From positions 20,098,001 to 20,162,000 of the forward strand of contig OX327697.1 of assembly GCA_946807835.1 (NCBI GenBank): DNA of 64,000 bases, read 5' to 3'. This document shows, one piece after another, positions 26,801-37,800 of the stretch (the first letter of the stretch is position 1; each line of letters begins with the position of its first letter). The translations under genes and the position numbers were made by a program. The notes below the pieces were generated by a model that searched no databases, had not been told where the DNA came from, and was given only the letters and a program-made list of their open reading frames with translations. This stretch comes from Ailanthus altissimus (lineage: Eukaryota; Streptophyta; Magnoliopsida; Sapindales; Simaroubaceae).

Positions 26801-28143
26801 TCAATCATGAACTTATCTCCAGATTTATATTTCATTAAACAATATCTACAAACACTTTTGTGATATTATTTATTCCTTCGGAATATCCTTTTCAAGGTAT
26901 ATGCTTGCGGCCACAAGTCTTTCTGAAATACAATCTCGGAGCATTAGGATATACAACCCACTCATATGAGCTGACGAATCCCATATCTACGCACACCGGA
27001 CTCCATGAGCATCGGACCATACCCAGTGACACCCAGCGGTCAGACCATGAAAGGTTTCTGACATGTGTGGAACCAAAGTATGGCGGATCACTCACAAGCC
27101 CACCATGGCGCTCAGGTCAAAGGACCACAAATACTACTCAACTCGGAAGACCTTTCATTGACGGATGTCTATTGGATGTCTTCGTAAGTCTATTCAATAT
27201 CTAGTCCTTACTAAATACCTGTCTCTCTATACGAGCTTCCTACTAAGCTCATGGTTTGCTAAGACTAACCATCTGGACCATCCAGACATAGACATATACT
27301 AATCTATATTAATGGGTTCCACCGATAGACCCGCATCAATAAAATTAGATCAGGAACATTATGTTTGAGAACATATTTGCATAATGACATTTCCTAGCAC
27401 CATCTACAACTCCTTATAGCTATGTCATTACTAATATATTTTCAGGTCATTGTCCCATTTCAGACAAGGCTCTAACTCTTTAGATTTCGTTAACTCTTAT
27501 AAACTTACTAACTCTTAGTACCACTAACTCTTAGTGTTTATAACTATTAGCGTTGCTAACTCTTAGCCTTGGTCTAAACTCTTTTAGACTAGACTTGAAC
27601 TCCTTCAAATCATACAATGTCTGAAACGTTACAAGCATCTTACCATTTAATAATAAATATCTATTCATAAACCAGCGCCTGCCTTTATACAGTTAGATAC
27701 TAAATTATCTATTTTTGAAACCGAAATTAAAGTAGTAGATCTTTTAGCTCCTTAAACGATTTTATTAGAAATAATAATTATACTATCACTATATATTTAT
27801 ACACTATGGGATGGCACGTAAGCACAAATTCCAACAATTACAAGTATACTCTCAAGTCTTTGTCCCATTATAGATAAGGTTCTAACTCTTTAGACCTCGC
27901 TGACTCTTATAAACTGTTAACTCTTAGCATTTATAAATCTCAGCTTTGCTAACTATTATTTCTTGTCTAAACTCCTTTAGACCAGATCTAAACTCTTTCA
28001 AATCAAATAGTGTCTGTAATGTTACAAGAATTATACCATATAAATATGATATTAACAATTTTTATTCGAAATATTTATTGTATAAATATTAACAATTAAT
28101 ATTCATACAATATTGGAATGGCACGTGAGCACCAGCTCCAACA
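23876..28143 (-). mobile_element. Solo LTR inserted in the copia pol region (itself interrupted)
   Basis: The termini are TGTTGGGTGTTG (23876) and GCTCCAACA (28143), flanked on both sides by the perfect 5-bp duplication GTAGG (23871-23875 and 28144-28148). The host copia reading continues across once this segment is excised. Its own body is split by the solo LTR at 25339-27836; without that and its duplicated ATTAC it is about 1.77 kb. Orientation is minus: read in reverse it begins TGTTGGAGCTGGTGCTCACG, like the LTR starts at 18499 and 4081. No polyprotein is present. Confidence 0.93.
25339..27836 (-). mobile_element. Second-level nested solo LTR, 2.5 kb
   Basis: It begins TGTTGGGGATCTCGAG and ends AAATTCCAACA, and is bounded by a perfect 5-bp duplication ATTAC (25334-25338, 27837-27841). 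The sequence on either side (ending ATCATTAC, resuming ATTACAAGTATACTCTCAAG) joins into one continuous LTR. The core at 26480-27400 is the same family core, in reverse. Read in reverse it begins TGTTGGAATTTGTGCTTACG. It also carries about five degenerate copies of CTAACTCTTAG at 27485-27570. Confidence 0.92.
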
Positions 28144-29936
28144 GTAGGTGGAGTTGGAAACAACTACATTGAACTCTGTTAGATCTGTAGAGACAGATAA
28201 TGGTACTCCTATGACAGAGGTGGTTTTGGGAGATGATGGAGAAGGTTCTACTCATGAACCTCAACAGTAACAAGAAACTATTGCAGTAAATAAGTTAAGA
28301 CGTGAGATTCGTAGACCTGCTCAATTTGTTGATATGGTGACCTATACACTTTCACTTATAGATGATGATGTTCCTTCTACTTATAGAGAGGCAATCATCT
28401 ATTCTGAAGTTGATCAGTGGAAGATAACTATAGAGGAAGAGATGCATTCTCTTAGAAAGAATGAAACTTTGGAGCTAACTCAACTACCAAAGGGTAATAA
28501 GGCAATTAGGTGCAAATAGGTATATGTAAAAAAATTGAATTTCCTAACAAAAAAGATGTCCTCTACAAGGCAAAGTTGGTGGCTAAAGGCTATGCACAGA
28601 GGGAAGTAATTGACTACAATGAGGTATTTTCTCCAATTGTGAAACATTCTTCCATTAGAAATTTATTGGTCTTAGTAGCTCAGTTAAATATAGAACTAGT
28701 TCAACTCGATGTAAAAACTGCATTTTTACATGGTGACTAGAAGAGAAAATCTATATAACTCAGCCAGAGGGATTCAAAGTTACTGGTAAGAAAAATTTGT
28801 TGGCAAACTGAAAAGATCATTTTATGGTTTGAAACAATCACTAAGGCGGTATAAGCAATTGATTGGTTTATGATGGGTCAGAGGTACACAAGAAGCAAAT
28901 TTGATCATTGTGTATATTTTCAGAGGTTACTTAATGGTTCTTTTATTTATCTACTCTTGTATGTCGATGACATATTGATAGCTTCAATGAATGTCGAAGA
29001 AATTACAAAATTGAAGATTCAGTTGAACCGAGAGTTTGAGATGAAAGATTTAGGTGAAGCTAGAAAGATACTAGGCATGGAGATTAGTAGGGACAGAGAA
29101 TAAGGCAAAATTTGTTTGACTCGAAAGCAATATCTGAAGAAGGTATTACTACGTTTTGGCATTTCAGATGAGTCAAAATCTGTAAGTACCCCATTGCTCC
29201 TCATATAAAGATCAGTGCATCTTTATCTCCTAGTTCAGATGAGGAGCAAAAGTATATGTCTCGAGTTCCAGATGCTAATGCAGTTGGTAGCATGATGTAT
29301 ACTATGATGTGTACGAGACCTGACATTTCACATGCAGTTAGAGTAATGAGCAGATATATGCATGATCTTAGTAAAGGGCATTGGCAGGTTGTGAAATAGA
29401 TTCTGCAGTATTTATTGAAGACCATAGATGTTGGCTTAGTCTTTAAGAGAGATGATACATGTGATCAATATACTGTCGGTTATGTTGATTCTAATTTTGC
29501 TGGTGATTTGGATAAACGTTGGTCAACAACCAATTATGTATATGCTTTTGCGAGAGCACCTGTGAGTTGAAAGTCTACTTTACAGTCTACAGTTGCTTTA
29601 TCTACTACAGAGGCAGAGTACATGACAGTTACAGAGGCTGTGAAAGAAGCTATTTGGTTACAGAAATTGCTAGATAAGTTGAGAATTGGTCAAAAGAATA
29701 TTCATGTTTATTCTGACAGTCAAAGTGCTATTCATTTAGCGAAGAATTTAGTATATCATGTTCAAACAAAGCATATTGATGTTCGGTATCATTTTATGCG
29801 GAAGATTATTAGTGAAGAATCAATCTTACTTCAGAAGATTGGGACTGTCAAGAATCCTGCAGATATGTTAACTAAAGTGGTGACAGCGATCAAGTTCAAT
29901 CATTGTTTCGACTTGATTAATATAGTACGAGTTTAG
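28144..29936 (+). pseudogene. Copia reverse transcriptase-RNase H remnant (second part)
   Basis: Continuation of the interrupted polyprotein. Visible motifs are LVAKGYAQREVIDYNEVFSP near 28578, LDVKTAFLHGD near 28707, the catalytic YVDD at 28960-28971, the KDLGEARKILGMEI segment near 29046, and an RNase H-like domain near 29605-29850 (TTEAEYMTVTEA; ADMLTKVV). Stops at several places (e.g. 28519, 28738, 29101) make it non-coding. It ends about 105 nt before the purine tract AGTGGAGATT (30031-30040). Confidence 0.9.
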
Positions 29937-30040
29937 TAACGCCATTGGGCACAAATTTGAAGGCGCCGCATTTAGATAAAGAAGTTTTTAGAAAAAATAA
30001 AGCTTTATGGAGGATTGGCATATTTGTCAAAGTGGAGATT

Positions 30041-30430
30041 TGTTGAACATTGGCTTATATGCCAATTAAGCCAATCCCACATTGGTGAGAGATGGCATAG
30101 GGGTGGTTTGGTTAGGTCTATATAAGACAAGGTCTTCCTTGATATTAAATGTACTTTTGAATCATTATTTTCTCTCCCTCTATTTGTAAGATCTCTTTAT
30201 GAGAATCTCATAGTTTAAGAGTTTTATATTTAAGCCTCTGAAAGTTGTCAGAATTCAAAATTTTCCTTTATTTTTTAGCATTTGTAGTAATACCCTATTG
30301 TTTAAGTAATTATAATTTTGGCCCTACTACTTGGGTATTTATAGTTAGATCCAATAGTTTAGAAATTTGTATTGTGACCCAAAAATTTTATAACTTCTCT
30401 TAAAGATAATGGATTTGTTTTAGCAGCGCC
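30041..30430 (+). repeat. 3' LTR of the copia element, first part
   Basis: TGTTGAACATTGGCTTATAT onward, aligning with the 5' LTR at 20939. It is cut at 30430 by a solo LTR; the remainder is 31854-32025. Confidence 0.92.
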
Positions 30431-31853
30431 TGTTGTGTGATTTCTATAACACAAACTAACGCAAATGCACGTTATCGCAATAAGTAATATATGATAAGTA
30501 GAGTGTCGATCCCACGAGGAATTGTTATTACTACTTGTTAAGTACTAAAATTATGTTCTCCTATTCTTATTCAAGCTATTGGCAATTTAATAGTTTTGAT
30601 ATCTAAACTAACTAAACAAGAAATAATAATAATTACAAAAATTGAGCAAAGAGAATAAATGTGATAGCACAAATACTCAAATGCCTAGGATTACAATAAT
30701 CCCTCAATACTTCACTTGAATCCAACTACTCCCCTTAGAACTATCAATATGAATGTTAACCAAGAACTCTAATATCCTCACAAGCCTTTTCCGATGGTAA
30801 AGTGAGTATATCTCATTCAATCAATTATCTATATGTCTATGATAATCAGATTGAAATAAGATTCATTAAGTTCAAAATCTCTAAATGGTCATATATGCCA
30901 TATGAGTATATGTTTATTTCATATGGAACTCATGCTTTTACACAATGATCATACATCAATTTATCCATGGCCAACACAAAATTCCCTTTTTCAAGTTCAT
31001 TAAGGTTCCGTAATCAATCTAATACATTGTCATGTAATTAGAAGTATTAAGCATAAAACAAATTGAACAATTCCATACCAATATGATAAATAAGGGAAAA
31101 TAATCAATCCAAACTACATATTGAGTTCACATTGTAATCTTAGCAATAAAACTTTGTTCATAATTGAAAACATAAGTTTAGAGCATCTAACAACATCATT
31201 ATACATGTTGGAATCAACAACAAATACGAAATTAAAGAGAATGAGAAATTTCCGTTGATGCAATGATGATGTTCTTCCTCCAAAATGCAGAAATTCTTTT
31301 TCTTCCTCTTGATTTTTGCCTCTTGTTGTTGATTCTTGATTCTAAGACCCAAATGAAGTGTTTATTTTCGTGCTCTCTACTGCCCCCCTCTTCTTGGCTC
31401 AACAATGGGAGTTTATATAGGCTTAGGAATTCAAAACAAAGACAAAAATACCCTTCAAGAATGCCCAGAATTTAGTGCCGCGGCATTCGGGTTCAATGCC
31501 GCGGCGCTCACTCTCTGGAATTGGCGCCCTGACGCTTAAATTGAATGCCCCAGCGTCGAAGACACCAGCGCCGAATGCCCCGATGCTCAAATTGAATGCC
31601 CCGGCATTGCACTATTCATGCACTATAGAAATTTCACTATTTACTCATACTGTTCACGTTTTGAGCATTTTAGTCCCTTCTTGGATTTTCATCTCAAATA
31701 GCTTCATTTGCATCCGGTTTCCCGTATTCTTGCTCCGATAGTGCTTAAACCTATAAAATAACATTAATATGAATAAATAGCCAAATTACTAGGATAAATT
31801 GAACAAATATTAAGTTAGGAAGATAAAATAGTTTATACAATTACGCCTTATCA
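30431..31853. mobile_element. Solo LTR of a different family inside the 3' LTR
   Basis: It begins TGTTGTGTGATTTCTATAAC and ends ACGCCTTATCA, and is flanked by the perfect 5-bp duplication GCGCC (30426-30430, 31854-31858). Length 1,423 bp. It shares no core with the other LTRs in the window. A GC-rich patch at 31470-31620 carries repeated AATGCCCC/GCCGCGGC motifs. No coding frame is supported; the longest frames (31158-31741) are low-complexity or read across the GC patch. LTR superfamily and orientation not determined. Confidence 0.88.
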
Positions 31854-32025
31854 GCGCCCGAGGATGTAGATAACATTACCGAACCTCATTAAACTTGGTG
31901 TTCTTTTCTTTTTTGTATATTGTGTTGGATGGTTGATTGTCTCGTAGTATTGCTAACATTATTGATTGTCTGCATAACAATTTGTAATAGTACTAATTAT
32001 TGTTTGAACGCTTCTTAGCGCAACA
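31854..32025 (+). repeat. 3' LTR of the copia element, second part
   Basis: Resumes GCGCCCGAGGATGTAG, aligning with 5' LTR positions from about 21326, and ends TTCTTAGCGCAACA at 32025. Confidence 0.92.
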
Positions 32026-34861
32026 GTTCCCACACCACCTTATAAAGCCACTATGTAAAACAAACAAACAATTAACAAACTAATTAATAAGCAAACAATT
32101 AACAAGTTTCGAAACTCCTATAACACATCACAATATATTACCTTAGTGTCAGTGGTGAGTGGTGACGATGATGAGCTTGCTACAGTGCATGCAAGGCAGC
32201 AATAGTAGTGTGTATGCTAGTTGGACTTCGACAGTAGGAGATGGCTGAGTCAGCTGATAATTGATGGTAGAAGAATGGTTGTGGTGACAGCCTAAGCCGA
32301 GAAGAGAGATTGAGAGTGGTGGTATTCTATCTTGTGTCTTCTATATTCCTCCTCACCTCACCAACACCTCCCTTCCTCACCTCCCCCCAAAATTTGTGTT
32401 TCTCTAACTGCAAAAGCAAAACGATGCCGTTTTGGCTACTAAAAACGAAGTTGTTTTGCATTTCTTTTAAAAGAAAATAAGTGCACAAAATGGCCTATTA
32501 TGGGAGCCTCTAAAATGGTGCCATTTTTCACAATTTTTCTGTTTTTTTATTTTATTTTGGGTAATTCTTAGTTTAAGTTTGGGACTCTCCTAGAATCGAA
32601 AGAATTGATCAGCCCCTTATGATAAACTTGATGACTCAATTTCAAATTAATCTAAAATTTTTGAATTTAGACACTCAGGTCAATCTAGGTTCGCGTAATT
32701 TGCCCACTCCTACTTATGAGAATTTAATTGGTATCCCATAAATCAATTGGTTGTAGGAGTTTGATTAATATCTCATAAATTAATCAAATGACTTTAAGAG
32801 ATAAATCAAGTTAGTAAATCTTCAAGCATAATTTGCTTTTGAGGGATAAATACAAGTTGAATTAAAGACCAAACCACATAAATACTATATGTTAACTTTC
32901 TTTGTCAATACACTCTTTAATTTTGTGCCTTTCTACACTTGCTTATGATCTACTATGCTTACTTTATTTGAATATATTGTATTTTATTATAATTGAAATT
33001 CAATTCACATCAGTGTCATTATAAATCTATTTTTAGACTTTAATTAACATTGATATTTTAAACCAAATCAACTTAAAATAGAATGTTTGAACACCTGAAA
33101 AATCTTGGCCACTAAAAACCTAATGTACCTTCACAAACAAGAACCTCACAACTCAATCTCAAGGGCCTAACCATTCAAGTAAACCCTCACAGACATTGCT
33201 ATAGTTAATTAATTTAAGATGTTTCAGTTCATTTTAGCCGAACACATGACAATTGATTAGCATAGCCATGGATTAACCGAACCCAAATTTTAATAAATTT
33301 AATGGGACTAATCTTTTGTGTTTAGTTTGTAGTAAGAAACAAGTACAAAAACTGTAAGGTCTTAGTTTTGGGTCAAAATTTGCGGGCTTCATCTTAAAAG
33401 ATTTATCTCTATTTAGTCTCAATAAATTTTTGATTACATATTCATAGATGTATAATGTAATATTAAAAAAAAAAAAGAAACAAATACAGTTTAGTTTGAT
33501 TGAGATTGTCTAAACATTCAATATTTCATATTTGTTCTGCTAACTTAAATCAAAATCTATTTAAAAAAAGAAAGAAAGAAAGAAAGTAGACAGAGAAGTG
33601 TAGGAAGGTTTATTAGCAAAGCAGGAGAAACCAAAACCGTGACTGCCTGTTTGACATATTTGCTTTCTGAGATATAATTTCAAATATAACGTAAATTAAA
33701 TTAAAGAAGATAAATGAAATTAAATTAGATAAAAGAAAATAAAGCTCGTACAGTTGAAGCTTTAAACTTGATGGTCCCACTGGCAAATGATAAAAAGGAA
33801 AGGATAGGAAGACCGTCTGATCCCCGATAATTGCGACTTTGACTTAACAGTGGGACCCACATGGCCCATGTGCAACCCCTACGCGGTTTCATGATTAATC
33901 CCATAATTTTGATTAAATCTAAATGGTCCTATCGCAACAACATGCCACCAAATCCTAATCTATTTATAAAACTTTTTTTGTAAAGGAGAAATGAATCGGA
34001 TGTGACACATCCGATCCCTTTGATTAAAAAATAAAAAAATTAGAAGAAGAAGAAGAAGCTGAGGAAAATAATACTAATAATAAGAATCTACTGAGTCTGA
34101 AATGGTCGGTTAATTTCCACGTTGAAGCCTTTACAGCCACCACTGAGTTGTGATCACCATATCTAGATTCTTAACTTAAAATACAAAGCATAATAATAAT
34201 AAAAAAAAAGTAGATTAGGCAAGCTGGGCAAATGATGTTACGGCTAGTAGTCGTTGTTATCATGCAAACATGTTTTGGGCCCATCAGATATAATTAAAAA
34301 CACTTACCCAGATATTCAATTTCCAGCCTCAATGTTAATCACATAATCCTGTTTAACTATTGGAATTGGAAATGGATATTTTGCTTTGTGCTTTCATGCC
34401 AATTGCCATTAGCCATGTATGTATGCAAGTAATCACAGCAACAAAATGTGTTTACCAAAACATGATTTGCACCGTTCCAGGCCAGGCCAAATGGGCATTC
34501 AAGATAGACAACGAAGTCAATTCAACAAGACCAAGTCAATTCTGACAACCTTGGTAAAAGTCGTCTCTTTCTTTCTCCCAACACCCTACGCACAGTATTT
34601 TCGTATGTAAATGCCCATTGCTAGCGACAGCTCAAATTTTCCAATTAATGTAGCATAACACAAACTTTGTAATCTCTTTGCTTTTTGAGTCATCTTTTGA
34701 AACTTTCTATGCTTAAACTTGTAAGAAAATCAGCATAGCATTTTTCCATTCTTCCAAAAACAAGAATTTCTCCACACCCACTACTTCCATATCCATAGCA
34801 ATAACATAACTATATTCAACACTTCCATTGTTTCTGCAATTCCTGAAAGCCAAAATCTTAT
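32026..34861. other. Intergenic region and PICBP promoter/leader
   Basis: No gene supported. Microsatellites (AAAG)n at 33563-33586 and (AGA)n at 34042-34058. A W-box core TTGACT is at 33839-33844, and inverted W-box cores GTCAA at about 34516 and 34534, consistent with but not proving WRKY control. A weak TATA-like ACTATATTC is at about 34809. CT-rich leader-like sequence precedes the start codon. Confidence 0.45.
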
Positions 34862-37800
34862 ATGTTAGAAGAGTTAAAAATGGATTCGTACAAGATTGAA
34901 AGCGAAGCAGATTCTAATGCTTGTGCAGAATCTGAAATGTCATCTATAAGTGAGACGTTTTCTGAGGATGAGAATAGCAGAAACAGAGGAGGAACGGAGG
35001 TGAAGAACAGAATGAGGTTGAGATCATTCAAGCTCTCAAGATTGCCAAGCTTAAGATCGTGTGTGAGACTCAAGAAATCGCCGTCCAGTAAATGTCCTAG
35101 CTTGTTATCAGACTATGCAGCAAGCTCTGAACAGTCATCACCGAATTATACAAAAGCCACAAGCTGTTCAGATGTAAGGAAGGAGAGGTTTCAGGCAAGT
35201 CATTAAAATTCGTTTCTATTCATTTTGTCCCTTTGATTTTGATTGCAATACTTATATGAGTAATTTAAATTCAAGTTGTTTGAAACTAAACATTGCATCT
35301 ACGGGGCAGAAATCAGCAAGAACTTTAACAAGGCGCTCAAGTTTCAAGCGCATGAAAAGTCTAAGCCGAATGTCTAGTATGAAGTTGAGGAGGCCTTTGA
35401 TGAGGAAATCCTCTGGAGAAACAGACCTGAAGAAAAAACTGAAGAGAGCAAGATCCATCAAGCCTGCAGGTTTTGGGAGCTCAAGACTATCTACAAGGAA
35501 GCAGAATACTGAATATGATCAGCCATCCATTATTTTATCAAGAGATGTAAATCCACCAGCAAGATACTCAAAGGCGCATTATCAGGCAAGTCCCAGCCAT
35601 TCTGAATCTAGTTTTAATAGCAATGATCAGAATAAGAAGAATTCAAAAGTTGCGAGGCCACACTCAGATTCTTCTGTGAGAGTTTTTAAAAGAACAGCTT
35701 CTCTCAGACCTCAGAGGATTTTAACCAAAACAACGAGTTTGAAATCCAGGAGGTCTACAATGAAAAATGGCTCAGAAGTTTCTGAAATTTCAGAATCAAG
35801 CATAGACAAAGCAACGTGTTCTTCAACTCTCAAGGACTCTAAGTTTCCTTTCCACCCCGAGTTTCAACTGGGAGGAAGTGAAACAGATGAAATTTCAACC
35901 ATTAAAGTTTGTTCGTATAGTTATTGTTCTCTTCATGGCCATCGCCATGGTACTTTACCTCCTTTGAAGCGGTTTGTCTCGATGAGGCGGCGTTCCTTGA
36001 AGATCCAGAAGAGCATGAAACCAGAAAGTCGCTCTGTTCTAAAGGCAAAGTGTCCTAAGAACACAAGAAAAGGAGCTCAGCCAAGTCAGGTGATCTTTAA
36101 TAGGGATTCCACTGAAGCAGCACAAGACAGCAGAGAAAAATCCTGTTACTGGAAATGTTACCGAGGCCAATTTAAAAGGAGCGGGCAGTCACAATGGAGA
36201 AAATATGAATATCAAGGATTCTGCAAATCTCACCAAGATAGTGCTCGGTGCAACATCAAAGCCTGATCTCAGTTTTGAACAAAACAAAATCAGTGATTCT
36301 TGGAAGGCCAAAAAACACATGGAGGCGGCATTTTCATCATTTAATGAACCAATCGAGGAACGCTGCTCTATCACAAGAGAAGCTGTTAAATTGATTCATG
36401 AAGTCAGTGATGCAGAGAGAAAGGAAGAGAAAATTGTTGCACCCAGTGCTCACAACAGAGATGATAAGCCCGTTCTCACTGTCAATCATCACAAAATCAT
36501 GGATTCCAGTTTACCAGAGCTCAAAGTCTCCAAAAAAAGTGAGAACCTGACTTCAAAGCTTGATAATGTTGCAAGCACCATCCCGAAGGAAGTTCCCGAG
36601 AATGCAATAGTTCAAAAAGAATTCAATGGAGATACAGTTGCACATTTGAACTTGGAGTCGTTCAAAAATAACTCTGAACTGAACATAGAAGCTCCAGAAG
36701 CCATTACCACAGCCAAGGTAATCAGTGAAGAAAAGAAAGAAGATTCTGAACCGGATAATGATTACCTTGAAGGTTTATCACCATCTGGAGACTCTACACC
36801 AAATTGTACTGCTGATAACCATATGGGGAAGCATAATTACAAAGGACTATGGGGCCTGATATATCAGCATATGGTGTCAGGTATCACTATGGAAGTTGAA
36901 ACTGAGCTACCTCTTGAAGGCAGGGACAAAGGTGAACAAGCTAAAGACAAGTGCCCAATGCCTCAGTCAGATGACTCTGTTTCTTCTCAGAGTCCTTCTG
37001 GAGCACATGAAGACATTGGTATGGGAGATCACGATGCAGCTGCCCACAAGTTTGAGCTCTGGCAGAGCGATGCCGTTAAGATGGTACAAGAAGCATTTGA
37101 TAAAATCCTCCTGGAAATTCCAGATCAATCATCTGATAATGAATCAATCACCAGTGACACAACTTCAGAACAAGAACTCTTAGAAAACAATCAACGTAAA
37201 GGTGGGCAACAGAGCATCTCGAGTCACTTCGACAGCACTAAAGAGAGTATGGTACAAGATCCAGAAGAACTGCAGCTAGAAGCTGTTAGTATTAATACCT
37301 CTGAAGAAGGGAAAGCAGCATCAAAAGTGGGAAATAAATCAAGCCAGAAAATTTCCAAGAGTTGGAGCAATCTAAAAAATGTAATTATCCTTAAGAGATT
37401 TGTGAAGGCACTGGAAATGGTGAATAAGTTCAATCAACGGAAGCCACGGATTCTACCAATGGAATCTATTCCAGGAACAGAAAAAATCAACCTGAGATGC
37501 CAAACGGTAGATGAGAGAAAAAATGCTGATGAATGGATGCTTGATTATGCACTCCGTCAAGTTATTTCTAAACTAGCTCCAGCTCAGAAAAGAAAAGTGG
37601 CTTTGCTTGTACAAGCTTTCGAGACTGTCAGTCCACTATCAGAAATTACCACTCATCTGAGGTCCAAAGCAACAGCTTCCTCTCATGAACCTCCAGTTCA
37701 AGTGTGCACTGATTTCTCTATTCAAAAAGGTGAACAAAATAATTCCAGGTTCCTCCACAAACCATCGTATCCTGAAATGAGATTTGATGCGACTACAGAC

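Larger units (their letters stand above)
20939..32025 (+). mobile_element. Complete but decayed Ty1/copia element with nested insertions
   Basis: The element has a 5' LTR (20939-21497), primer site, gag-pol remnant, purine tract and 3' LTR. Flanks are GTTCT (20934-20938) and GTTCC (32026-32030), a 4-of-5 target duplication. Removing the solo LTRs at 23876-28143 and 30431-31853 leaves about 5.4 kb, normal for a copia element. The two LTRs (559 and about 557 bp) differ at many positions and the polyprotein has many stops, so the insertion is old and inactive. Confidence 0.92.

Noticed and set aside
26860..27204. 114-codon plus-strand frame in the inner solo LTR
   Set aside because: It lies wholly in the conserved LTR core, antisense to the LTR orientation, and has no protein-family features.
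20850..32060. Similarity of GTTCCCAC...TTATAA.GCCAC at about 20857 and at 32026 as a long target duplication
   Set aside because: The first copy is about 80 bp away from the LTR boundary and the match is short and gapped; the 5-bp GTTCT/GTTCC pair at the exact ends is a better explanation.
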